Shown here: positions 1 through 6,129 of the stretch, piece by piece
How the letters are laid out: every line of letters starts with the position of its first letter
How positions within the stretch are numbered: the stretch's first letter is position 1
Origin: Tardiphaga sp.
GTDB lineage: Bacteria > Pseudomonadota > Alphaproteobacteria > Rhizobiales > Xanthobacteraceae
Assembly (NCBI GenBank): GCA_014377915.1
Contig: JACMOT010000258.1
Coordinates: 1 to 6,614 of the forward strand
Direction of reading: 5' to 3'
Length of the DNA: 6,614 nt
Notes under the pieces: model-generated
Databases searched by the model: none
Told to the model about the DNA's origin: nothing
What the model saw: the letters and a program-made list of their open reading frames with translations, nothing else
Position numbers and translations under genes: made by a program

Positions 1-251
1 AGGAACAGGCTGGCGGCGCCGGGAGCGATCGGATCGATCAGACCCCATAGCACCGTCATGACGGGGGACTGCCAGTCGCCGAGCACGCTTTTGCCGATAT
101 CCCCGTAAACGAATTTGGCGTCGTAGGTCATCACGCCCGGATAGAAGATTGCCAGCGTCAGGGCGTAGCCAGCGGCGATCAGCGCAGCCGCTGCCACGGA
201 CAGTCGCAGCGGCAGCCGAGATGGCGTAGCTCGATCAGGCGAGCGCGGCAT
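1..251 (-). CDS. Hypothetical membrane protein, N-terminal part (runs off the left edge)
   Basis: A reading frame opens at an ATG (251-249) and stays open to the window edge, giving about 83 residues and no stop. A Shine-Dalgarno-like GGGGA sits 5 nt upstream (257-261). The start lies inside the end of the FkbM methyltransferase gene (17-nt overlap), as expected for a translationally coupled downstream gene. The protein begins with a short basic segment (MPRSPDRATPSRLPLRLS), then one hydrophobic helix at roughly residues 17-37, then a loop containing FYPGVMTYDAKFVYGDIG and LGDWQSPVMTVLWGLIDP. This fits the first transmembrane segment and first external loop of a polytopic membrane protein, of the kind annotated as hypothetical or glycosyltransferase-like (ArnT/GT39-like topology) in Bradyrhizobium relatives; that likeness is from memory. 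No catalytic residues can be judged from the fragment. Position after a glucosyltransferase and a methyltransferase suggests surface-glycan work. The frame is well supported, the function is not. Confidence 0.72.
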   Translation of the reverse strand, partial: MPRSPDRATPSRLPLRLSVAAAALIAAGYALTLAIFYPGVMTYDAKFVYGDIGKSVLGDWQSPVMTVLWGLIDPIAPGAASLF

Positions 252-981
252 AGATGTCCCCGGAATTCGCCGCATGCGGCAGCGCTACGAGCCAGCAGGC
301 GATCTGCTCGCCGTCGATCCAGGCGGGGTTGACCAGGGACTGGCTCTCGCCGAGCGCGGCGTTGAAACGCGTGTAACCCAGCGCGGCGCAGCGCGCGATG
401 CAGGCCAGCGCGACATCGCGCTGGATGGTCGTGAACTCGAATGACAGTGCCTTGACGGCGCGTGACAGGCCCTCCAGGGCCTCATGCTCGAAACCTTCGA
501 CGTCGATCTTGATGAAGGCGGGAGTTCCGTGTTTGTCGATCAGCGCATCCAGCGTCGTCACCGACGCCGTCAGCGTTCGGGTCCAGCGCTGCGCATCCCA
601 GCCGGGCGCACCACTTGCGGCCGTCACGAAGGCAGACGACGCCGTCGAAACCGTGGGGTTGTCGATATTGACCATCAGGCTGGTCTCGCCCGCGCGACGG
701 CCGACCGCTACCGGCTCGATGACGACATCCCCACCGCGCCGATAGAGCAGCTTGAGCACCGCGACCAGCGCGGGCTGCGGTTCAACCGCGACGACCCGCG
801 CGCCGAGCCTGCGGAACGAGGCCACGCGGTCGCCGACATGGGCGCCGACATCGAATACCAGGTCGCCGCGCCGCGCAAAGCCGGCATGGAGCCTGTCCAT
901 CGCCACGGCACGCGGCCGGTCTCCATAATAAATCCACAGCGACCGGAGAATGCCGCGTGCGATCCTGAGACGTTCGAACAT
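235..981 (-). CDS. FkbM-family SAM-dependent methyltransferase
   Basis: A 248-residue protein from the ATG at 981. A TTG at 990 would add three residues and overlap the upstream stop codon as TTGA. I prefer the ATG, which has GAAGG just upstream though only 2 nt away. FkbM-family enzymes are Rossmann-fold methyltransferases, usually O-methylating sugars or polyketides. The sequence shows SAM motif I VFDVGAHVGDR (about 42-52), the acidic end of strand 2 in VAVEPQP (about 64-70) and the family hallmark KIDVEGFEHEAL (about 158-169). Length is normal for the family and no signal peptide or membrane helix is evident, so it should be cytosolic. It follows the MdoH-like glucosyltransferase with almost no gap and overlaps the next gene by 17 nt, so co-translation is likely. 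I infer that it methylates a sugar of the glycan made by its neighbour, but FkbM substrates cannot be read from sequence. Confidence 0.88.
   Translation of the reverse strand: MFERLRIARGILRSLWIYYGDRPRAVAMDRLHAGFARRGDLVFDVGAHVGDRVASFRRLGARVVAVEPQPALVAVLKLLYRRGGDVVIEPVAVGRRAGETSLMVNIDNPTVSTASSAFVTAASGAPGWDAQRWTRTLTASVTTLDALIDKHGTPAFIKIDVEGFEHEALEGLSRAVKALSFEFTTIQRDVALACIARCAALGYTRFNAALGESQSLVNPAWIDGEQIACWLVALPHAANSGDIYAALA
257..261 (-). promoter_or_regulatory. Ribosome binding site of the left-edge membrane protein
   Basis: GGGGA on the minus strand, 5 nt before the ATG at 251. It lies inside the FkbM methyltransferase coding region and is the main support for starting the edge gene at 251. 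Confidence 0.5.
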
Positions 982-986
982 CGCCT

Positions 987-2792
987 TCAAACCGAAATGG
1001 GTCGCGGCACTGGCGCCGCGGCCTCCGCTGCGGGCGGCGCCAACGCCGACAGCATCGCCGGCGCGACGGTCTCTTCTGGAAGCCGACCGATGCCGAGACG
1101 GGTGGCAAGCCTGCCGAGCCTGGGCGAGGCGGTGATCATCGCGAAGGGAACGGCCAGCGCCGGCCCCGCCGCCAGAAACAGCGCGACGGGAATCGCGCCT
1201 GGCTGTGTCGCCAGCAACAGGCCCAGCACGGCCGACCCGAACAGCGTGTGAGGCCAGAAATGACGCAGCGCCAGCGTGAACGGCACGGCATACCCGTCAC
1301 GAACCTGTCCGTTCCAGCCGATCTCGCGGCCGAACAGCGATTTAACGAGGAAGATGGTGTGGCCGAACCACAGGATCGGACACAGCAAAATCGAGAACAA
1401 GGTCTCGATCATCAAATTGACGATGAAGAGCCCGGCGCTGCCAAAGCCGCGGCGAAGATCGGCGTCCAACAGGACCTCGATGGCGCTGGCAATTTTTGGC
1501 GCGAACCACATTACCAACACGCACATGAACAGCGCCATGCCGGGACCAGCGTCGATGAAATTCGCTGGCGTATCGGAGAAAGCAACAGCAAGCGTGCCGA
1601 GCAGCAGCAAACCGATCCAGGCCGGCGAGCCAATGAACATCATGATCGCCAGCGCCAGTTGATAGCGGCTCACCGGCTTCAGGCCAGGCAATGTCAGGAA
1701 GGAGCAGTACTGCATGTTGCCCTGACACCAGCGAAGATCGCGTCCGACAAACTCGATCAGCGTGGGCGGGTTCTCCTCCCACCCGAGATCTTCCCGCGGC
1801 AGCACGCGCACCTCGTAGCCTGCCGCGCGCATCAACACCGCTTCGATCTGGTCGTGGCTGAGAATGTGACGATCATCCGCGCCGTCCTTGGACAGCACCG
1901 GAAGGCCGCAATGTTCGGTAAATGGCGCGAGCCGCAACACCGCATTATGTCCCCAATAGGGTCCACAATCGCCCTGCCACCAGGCGCTGCCCAAAGTATA
2001 GGATCGCATGCCGAGCCGCATGCCGAATTGAAAAATGCGAGCGAAGGCACTGCGGGATGGAAGCCCCACGATCAGCCCCTGTAGAATGCCGAGCCGCGGA
2101 TTGGCCTGCATGATGCGGACGAGACGCAGCACGGCATCAGCGGTCATAAGGCTGTCGGCGTCGAGCGTCAGCGCAAAATCATGGCTGCTGCCCCAGCGCT
2201 CGCAAAAATCGCGGATGTTGCCGGCCTTGTAGCCCGTATTGACGGCGCGTCGCCGGTAGATGATCGCGATCCGGTCGCGCCAGCGCGCGGCCAGCTCGGC
2301 AAACAGGGCTTCCTCGGAGCTGGCGATCGCGGCATCGCCGCTGTCGCTCAGCACGTAGAGGCTGAAGCGTCCGCCGCAACCGGCGGCATCAAGGCCGGCG
2401 AGCATCGGCTCAAGATTGCGGATCATTCGCTCTGGCGCCTCGTTGCGAACACACAACAGGATCGCCGTTGATGCCGTCACCTGCGCGTCGCCGCCAACCA
2501 GCGCGGCCATCGGCATCACCGCTGCAACCGGATCGTCGCAGCACCGCACGATCAGCAGCCCGATCACGGCATTCCAGAAGCCCGCCACCGTCCAGGGAAG
2601 CGTAACGGCGAACAATGCCAGCAGCGCGATGTCGACCGCGCCGAAGCCACCCTGCTCCAGTGCCAGCGCGGCAAGCGCCAGCAATCCGGCCATGGTGCTC
2701 ACGAAAAGGACGGCAAACAGCAGGCGCCGGCCGAATAATTCATTTCCGGCTGCGGGGATTGTTATGGCTTGCGGGGGAAAATGCTTGGACAC
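987..2792 (-). CDS. mdoH: Membrane glucosyltransferase of the MdoH/OpgH type (glycosyltransferase family 2)
   Basis: OpgH/MdoH is an inner-membrane processive enzyme that polymerises glucose from UDP-glucose for osmoregulated periplasmic glucans. From the GTG at 2792 the protein has 601 residues. Two N-terminal transmembrane segments (about 23-46 and 54-82) precede a cytosolic GT2 domain from about 108, with LTLDADS (about 209-214), the OpgH-like GPYWGHNA (277-284), LSHDQIEAVLMR (311-322) with the probable catalytic Asp, and GRDLRWCQGN (350-359) in the place of QxxRW. Several further helices follow (about 379-405, 417-434, 455-484, 517-552), then an Ala/Pro-rich tail. It is shorter than E. 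coli OpgH (about 850), mainly in the termini. Start choice: the frame is open to 3140, but codons above 2852 are antisense to the divergent dehydrogenase gene, and those between 2852 (ATG, no visible RBS) and 2792 have intergenic-like codon use; a weak AAGAAG precedes the GTG. No mdoG/opgG partner is visible, so another linear glucan is possible. Confidence 0.88.
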   Translation of the reverse strand: MSKHFPPQAITIPAAGNELFGRRLLFAVLFVSTMAGLLALAALALEQGGFGAVDIALLALFAVTLPWTVAGFWNAVIGLLIVRCCDDPVAAVMPMAALVGGDAQVTASTAILLCVRNEAPERMIRNLEPMLAGLDAAGCGGRFSLYVLSDSGDAAIASSEEALFAELAARWRDRIAIIYRRRAVNTGYKAGNIRDFCERWGSSHDFALTLDADSLMTADAVLRLVRIMQANPRLGILQGLIVGLPSRSAFARIFQFGMRLGMRSYTLGSAWWQGDCGPYWGHNAVLRLAPFTEHCGLPVLSKDGADDRHILSHDQIEAVLMRAAGYEVRVLPREDLGWEENPPTLIEFVGRDLRWCQGNMQYCSFLTLPGLKPVSRYQLALAIMMFIGSPAWIGLLLLGTLAVAFSDTPANFIDAGPGMALFMCVLVMWFAPKIASAIEVLLDADLRRGFGSAGLFIVNLMIETLFSILLCPILWFGHTIFLVKSLFGREIGWNGQVRDGYAVPFTLALRHFWPHTLFGSAVLGLLLATQPGAIPVALFLAAGPALAVPFAMITASPRLGRLATRLGIGRLPEETVAPAMLSALAPPAAEAAAPVPRPISV

Positions 2793-2876
2793 GCGGCTGG
2801 ACTTCTTATCTCTCGACGGAAATGCGAATGATATAACACCGCGAACCGTCATAAAGTCCAACAGGGAAAAACAAAC
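2793..2876. promoter_or_regulatory. Divergent intergenic region, probable back-to-back promoters
   Basis: This 84-base stretch separates the minus-strand glucosyltransferase from the plus-strand dehydrogenase operon and is clearly richer in A/T than its surroundings. It must hold promoters for at least one direction. A -10-like TATAAC lies on the plus strand at 2832-2837. On the minus strand the same patch reads TTATATCAT, with a TTGGAC about 19-20 nt upstream of it. Neither has a convincing -35 at optimal spacing, so exact promoters are not assigned. If the glucosyltransferase really started at 2852, only 24 bases would be left. Confidence 0.5.
2798..2860. repeat. Inverted repeat TGGACTT / AAGTCCA spanning the divergent promoter region
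   Basis: TGGACTT at 2798-2804 is matched by its perfect reverse complement AAGTCCA at 2854-2860. Both arms continue into T/A-rich sequence (CTTAT on one side, ATA on the other). The arms are about 56 bp apart centre to centre, close to five helical turns, and flank the TATAAC patch. This could be a pair of operator half-sites for a shared regulator. Seven base pairs with a long spacer can also arise by chance. Confidence 0.25.
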
Positions 2877-3866
2877 GTGGCGATCAGCCAGTCCGAAGAT
2901 ATTGTCGAAGCACTTTGGTACAGCGCCCCCGGAGCAGCCGACCTCCGCGAAGAATCGCTGCCGCCCCCCGGCGAGGGCGATGTGCGGATACGGGCGCTTT
3001 TTGGTGCCGTCAGCCGCGGCACCGAGGCCTTGGTGCTTGCCGGGCGCGTGCCGCCGAGCGAATTCGAGCGGATGCGGGCGCCTTTCATGGCGGGCCATTT
3101 TCCATTTCCAGTCAAGTACGGCTACGCCACTGTCGGTCACGTCGAAAGCGGAGCGGACGACCTGGTCGGGCGGACGGTTTTTTCACTGTATCCGCACCAG
3201 AGTTATTTCAACATCCCGGCCAGCGCCGCGCTGGTGCTGCCGGAAAACTTGCCGCCGCAACGCGCGGTGCTGGCAGCCAACATGGAGACAGCGCTCAACG
3301 CGGTGTGGGATGCGGCACCGGGTCCGGGCGTCCGCATCGCCATCGTCGGCGCCGGCGTGGTCGGCGCGCTGGTCGCGTATTTGTGCGGGCGGCTTCCCGG
3401 CGCCGAGGTGACGCTGGTCGATATCAATCCGGCGCGAGCGGAATTGGCACGGACGCTCGGGGTTCATTTCGCAACGCCCGGGACCGCGGACCGCGACTGT
3501 GACGTCGTTGTTCACGCCAGCGGCAATCCGGCCGGACTCGACACCGCCATCGGGCTCGCCGGTCAGGAGGCAACTGTGCTTGAACTGAGTTGGTATGGCG
3601 ACGCTCCCGTGACGCTGGCGCTCGGTGGTGCCTTCCACAGCCGCCGGCTGCGGTTGATTTCGAGCCAGGTCGGCCAGATCGCGCCATCGCACCGGTCACG
3701 CTGGACCTATCGCCGACGGCTTGCCGCCGCGCTCGCCATGCTGGCGGACTCGCGGCTCGACGCATTGCTGACGTCGCCGGTTATGTTTAAGGATCTGCCA
3801 CGCAGGCTACCCGACATTCTCGCCCCCGGCAGCGGCGTGTTATGCCAGCTCATTGCCTATCCTTAA
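2877..3866 (+). CDS. Medium-chain dehydrogenase/reductase, annotated type 'zinc-binding alcohol dehydrogenase', without the usual zinc cysteines
   Basis: A 329-residue protein from a GTG start, with AGGGA 9 nt upstream (2863-2867). It has an N-terminal GroES-like domain (about 10-140) and a Rossmann domain with IVGAGVVGAL (about 156-165), followed by LVDINP, whose Asp182 suggests preference for NAD(H) over NADP(H). Where typical alcohol dehydrogenases have the catalytic-zinc cysteine (GxCGTD), this protein has AVSRGTEALVLAGRVP (about 44-59). The four-cysteine structural-zinc lobe is also missing; its only cysteines are near positions 170, 208 and 323. The SRGTE...GRVP pattern resembles the BchC-like branch of the superfamily, which includes bacteriochlorophyllide dehydrogenase, but no photosynthesis genes are visible here. 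It is the first gene of the plus-strand operon, with the next start 9 nt after its stop. I infer an oxidation or reduction of a hydroxyl or carbonyl in that operon's small-molecule pathway. Family assignment is firm, substrate unknown. Confidence 0.88.
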   Translation: MAISQSEDIVEALWYSAPGAADLREESLPPPGEGDVRIRALFGAVSRGTEALVLAGRVPPSEFERMRAPFMAGHFPFPVKYGYATVGHVESGADDLVGRTVFSLYPHQSYFNIPASAALVLPENLPPQRAVLAANMETALNAVWDAAPGPGVRIAIVGAGVVGALVAYLCGRLPGAEVTLVDINPARAELARTLGVHFATPGTADRDCDVVVHASGNPAGLDTAIGLAGQEATVLELSWYGDAPVTLALGGAFHSRRLRLISSQVGQIAPSHRSRWTYRRRLAAALAMLADSRLDALLTSPVMFKDLPRRLPDILAPGSGVLCQLIAYP

Positions 3867-3870
3867 GGAG
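3865..3870 (+). promoter_or_regulatory. Ribosome binding site that fixes a TTG start
   Basis: A clear AAGGAG overlaps the stop codon of the dehydrogenase gene and lies 5 nt before the TTG at 3876. It is the best Shine-Dalgarno sequence in the window. It decides the start of the pterin-synthase-like gene, because the first in-frame ATG (3906) would remove the N-terminal strand just before the zinc-site His. Confidence 0.7.
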
Positions 3871-3875
3871 CTCCC

Positions 3876-4277
3876 TTGTTCGCAGTTGAAGTTCGCGATC
3901 ACATCATGATCGCCCATTCGTTCAAAGGCGCGGTGTTCGGACCGGCGCAGGCGTTGCACGGCGCGACCTTTGTCATCGACGCGTCCTTCATCGCCGAAAC
4001 GCTCGACAGCAATGGCATCGTCATCGATATCGGCCGCGCCCTCGACGCCCTCAAGGCGGTAGCGGCGGCGCTGAATTATCGCAACCTCGACGAGGTGCCC
4101 GAATTCAAAGGCAGCAATACGACTACCGAATTTCTGACCAAGCACATCTTCGACCAGTTGGCCAAGGGCGCGCGCGCCGGTGAATTTGGCCGCGACGGCC
4201 ATGAACTCAAGGCGATCCGCGTCACCCTCTCCGAGTCGCATGTGGCGCGCGCCTGGTACGAAGCCGATTTGTGGTGA
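3876..4277 (+). CDS. 6-pyruvoyltetrahydropterin synthase / QueD-like protein with an altered active site
   Basis: A 133-residue protein from a TTG start, about the size of QueD (121) and PTPS (about 145). Characterised members convert 7,8-dihydroneopterin triphosphate to 6-pyruvoyl- or 6-carboxytetrahydropterin using a three-His zinc site and a Cys/Asp/His set. The fold is recognisable: IMIAHSF (10-16), ALHGATFVID (26-35), IVIDIGRALDALK (about 48-60), LNYRNLDEVPEF (66-77), NTTTEFLTKHIFDQL and VTLSESHVARAWY. Aligned by eye with E. coli QueD, His14 and His28 match two zinc ligands, but the third (His33) is Ala30, catalytic Cys27 is Ala24, and the Asp70-His71 pair is Asn67-Tyr68. The Glu matching Glu110 is kept (SES). 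The classical reaction is therefore unlikely; a related lyase or epimerase-like step, or ligand binding, on a pterin-like substrate is inferred. The frame is intact and the framework motifs are well kept, so this is not decay. Its stop overlaps the next start. Confidence 0.87.
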   Translation: MFAVEVRDHIMIAHSFKGAVFGPAQALHGATFVIDASFIAETLDSNGIVIDIGRALDALKAVAAALNYRNLDEVPEFKGSNTTTEFLTKHIFDQLAKGARAGEFGRDGHELKAIRVTLSESHVARAWYEADLW

Positions 4278-5323
4278 AGCCTGTCGTGTTCGCCGTGCCG
4301 GGCGATCTTGCCACGCCGACAGGCGGCTACGCCTATGACCGGCGCATGATCGCCGAGCTCGGCGACCTCGGCTGGCAAGTCGACGTCCTCAATCTGGGCG
4401 AGGGCTTTCCCTGGCCCAGCCCGGCGACGCGCGAGACGGCATCGAACCAGTTGCGGGCGATCCCGGCCGGCCGCCCGGTCGTCGTCGACGGGCTGGCCCT
4501 CGGCGTCTTGCCCGAGGCCGCCGCGCAGATTGCAGGCCATCATCCGCTGCTTGCGCTCGTGCATCATCCGCTTGCCATGGAATCCGGCCTGTCCGTCGCG
4601 CGGGCTGGCCAACTCCGCGCCAGCGAACGGGCCGCATTGGCGACGGTTCACGGCGTCATCGTCACCAGCGCGGAAACCGCGCGGTTGCTGACGGCCGACT
4701 ATGGCGTACCGGCCGCGCGCATTGCCGTCGCCAGGCCGGGAAGCGATCCCGTGGCGCCGGCGCCAGGCAGCCAGGACGGTATCGTTCGGCTGCTATCGGT
4801 CGGCGCGGTGGTGCCGCGCAAAGGATTTGACGTGCTGATTGCCGCGCTGGCGACCCTGACCGAGCTGCCCTGGCAGCTGATGATTGTCGGCGACCGCACG
4901 CGCGACAGCCATGCCGTCATGCGGCTCGATGCCGACATCGCGCGTCACGGGCTGACCGATCGCGTGGTCACCCCCGGCGTGGTGTCGCCGTCTCACCTCG
5001 CGAAGCTGTATGCCGAAGCCGACATCTTCGCCCTCGCCTCTTATTTCGAAGGCTATGGGATGGCCTATGCCGAGGCGCTCGCGCATGGGCTGCCGGTGGT
5101 CGGCACAAATGGCGGCGCGATACCGGACACCGTGCCATCGGATGCAGGTCTGCTGGTTGAACCAGGTGACATCGCCGGACTTGCCGAGGCGTTGCGCCGG
5201 GTCATCGGCGACGCCGCCTTGCGACAGCGCTTGGCTGGCGCCGCACGAACCGCAGCCGAACAGCTTCCCACATGGCCGCACTCCGCCGCCATCTTTGCAC
5301 GCGCGCTGGAGCGACTGGCATGA
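4274..5323 (+). CDS. Family 4 glycosyltransferase (GT-B fold)
   Basis: A 349-residue protein from the GTG at 4274, which overlaps the previous stop as GTGA; a second GTG at 4271 is equally open and adds one residue. GT4 enzymes are retaining transferases using nucleotide-sugar donors. The N-terminal acceptor domain begins VVFAVPGDLATPTGGYAYDRR (4-24), with the Gly-rich loop typical of the fold, and contains LVHHPLAMESGL (about 95-106). The C-terminal donor domain starts near 170 with LLSVGAVVPRKGFDVLI, where Arg182 and Lys183 would contact the donor phosphates, then VTPGVVSPSHLAKLYAEAD, and the EX7E element FEGYGMAYAEAL, with Glu259 and Glu267, followed by GLPVVGTNGGAIPD. No transmembrane segment is visible, so it is probably soluble or peripheral. 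It is coupled to both flanking genes by 4-nt overlaps. Placement between a pterin-like synthase and a methyltransferase suggests that a small molecule rather than a polysaccharide is glycosylated; that is inference. Confidence 0.92.
   Translation: MKPVVFAVPGDLATPTGGYAYDRRMIAELGDLGWQVDVLNLGEGFPWPSPATRETASNQLRAIPAGRPVVVDGLALGVLPEAAAQIAGHHPLLALVHHPLAMESGLSVARAGQLRASERAALATVHGVIVTSAETARLLTADYGVPAARIAVARPGSDPVAPAPGSQDGIVRLLSVGAVVPRKGFDVLIAALATLTELPWQLMIVGDRTRDSHAVMRLDADIARHGLTDRVVTPGVVSPSHLAKLYAEADIFALASYFEGYGMAYAEALAHGLPVVGTNGGAIPDTVPSDAGLLVEPGDIAGLAEALRRVIGDAALRQRLAGAARTAAEQLPTWPHSAAIFARALERLA
5308..5311 (+). promoter_or_regulatory. Ribosome binding site of the SAM methyltransferase gene
   Basis: GGAG ends 8 nt before the ATG at 5320 and lies in the last codons of the glycosyltransferase. 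With the ATGA stop/start overlap it favours 5320 over the upstream in-frame ATG at 5272, which would overlap the glycosyltransferase by 52 nt. Confidence 0.5.
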
Positions 5324-6129
5324 CCGGCTTCTCGGCGGAATGGCTGACCCTGCGCGAGCCTCATGATTTGCGCGCGCGCAATTCCACCGTGATCGAGGCG
5401 GTGGCCACCTTTCTCGAACTTTGTAGCTCGGTGCAGATCGTCGATCTCGCCTGCGGAACCGGGTCGACCTTGCGTGCGCTCAACCCGTTTCTGCCGATGC
5501 GGCAGAACTGGAAACTGGTCGATAATGATCTCAGCCTGCTGGCCCGCGCCACAGCGAGCCCGCGCGACAACAATGCGACGCTGTCCGCGGTCCCGCTCGA
5601 TCTCAACCGCGATCTCGAAGCCGTGCTCGATGGCGTCGTCGATCTGGTCGCGACCTCCGCCCTGCTCGATCTGGTCTCCGAAACCTGGCTGGACCGGCTC
5701 GTGGTTGAGATGGTCACGCGCGCAATTCCGCTTTATGCCGCGCTGAGCTATGACGGACGGATCGCGCTCACGCCGCACGACCCGCTCGACGTGGCCATCA
5801 TCGCCGCCGTCAATGCGCACCAGCGCACTGACAAGGGCTTTGGACCCGCGCTCGGCCCGGCGGCGGCGGCGCTGGCGATCGCGCGCTTCGAAGCGCTCGG
5901 CTATTCCGTCGTGCGCGGTACATCGGACTGGGTGATCGGCCCGGATGCCCCTGCGATGCAAAGCGAGTTGCTCGCCGGATGGGCCAACGCGGCGCGGGAA
6001 GTAGATGCCCTTCCGCGCGCCGAGATCAGCGCCTGGCTCAGGCGCCGGCGCGATTTAGTGGCTGCCGGGCGCTCCGAACTCCGCGTCGGTCATGCCGACT
6101 TTTTCGCAACTCCCAAGGCCACGCGCTGA
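5320..6129 (+). CDS. Class I SAM-dependent methyltransferase
   Basis: A 269-residue protein from the ATG at 5320, which overlaps the glycosyltransferase stop codon as ATGA. The Rossmann-type SAM site is clear: IVDLACGTGSTLRAL (about 40-54) is motif I with the GxGxx loop; WKLVDNDLSLL (64-74) supplies the acidic residue expected to bind the ribose hydroxyls; VPLDLNRDLE (91-100) and VDLVATSALLDLVS (107-120) fit motifs III-IV. The C-terminal half (about 140-260) is less typical, with YDGRIALTPHDPLDV and an Arg-rich helix (AEISAWLRRRRDL). No membrane segment or metal motif is seen. It methylates an unknown acceptor, and its place in the operon suggests the same small molecule handled by the dehydrogenase, pterin-like protein and glycosyltransferase. 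Its last 40 nt are antisense to the end of the convergent RibD-type gene, leaving no room for a terminator between them. Family is secure, substrate unknown. Confidence 0.9.
   Translation: MTGFSAEWLTLREPHDLRARNSTVIEAVATFLELCSSVQIVDLACGTGSTLRALNPFLPMRQNWKLVDNDLSLLARATASPRDNNATLSAVPLDLNRDLEAVLDGVVDLVATSALLDLVSETWLDRLVVEMVTRAIPLYAALSYDGRIALTPHDPLDVAIIAAVNAHQRTDKGFGPALGPAAAALAIARFEALGYSVVRGTSDWVIGPDAPAMQSELLAGWANAAREVDALPRAEISAWLRRRRDLVAAGRSELRVGHADFFATPKATR

Noticed and set aside
25..45. Cluster of GATC/CGATCG-type palindromes
   Set aside because: They lie in the coding sequence of the left-edge membrane protein; Asp/Ile codons (GAT, ATC) generate GATC often in GC-rich genes, and there is no other origin-like or repeat structure.
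484..1251. 255-residue plus-strand open frame
   Set aside because: It is antisense to the FkbM and MdoH-like genes, low in hydrophobic structure and rich in Arg/Ala/Pro, as expected for a shadow frame in GC-rich DNA.
1248..2084. 278-residue plus-strand open frame rich in Gln, His and Arg
   Set aside because: It is antisense to the conserved catalytic core of the MdoH-like enzyme and has no recognisable domain.
2793..3140. N-terminal extension of the MdoH-like protein back to 3140 (717 residues) or to the ATG at 2852 (621 residues)
   Set aside because: Residues coded above 2876 are antisense to the conserved N-terminus of the dehydrogenase and have no membrane-protein character. The part between 2792 and 2852 has intergenic-like codon use and no ribosome binding site before the ATG, though 2852 cannot be fully excluded.
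2416..3411. 331-residue plus-strand open frame crossing the intergenic region
   Set aside because: It overlaps the MdoH-like gene antisense and the dehydrogenase in another frame; composition is typical of a shadow, with no motif.
2877..3866. Naming this gene bchC
   Set aside because: The SRGTE-GRVP resemblance is suggestive only, and no bacteriochlorophyll or photosynthesis gene is in the window.
3876..4277. Naming this gene queD (queuosine pathway)
   Set aside because: The Cys, Asp-His pair and one zinc His of QueD are replaced and no queC, queE or queF neighbour is present.
5272..5319. Upstream ATG giving the methyltransferase 16 more residues
   Set aside because: It would overlap the glycosyltransferase by 52 nt. 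The ATG at 5320 has a stop/start ATGA overlap and a GGAG at good spacing.
5065..5961. 298-residue minus-strand open frame
   Set aside because: It is antisense to the glycosyltransferase and methyltransferase, both of which have clear family motifs. The Arg/Gly/His-rich translation shows none.
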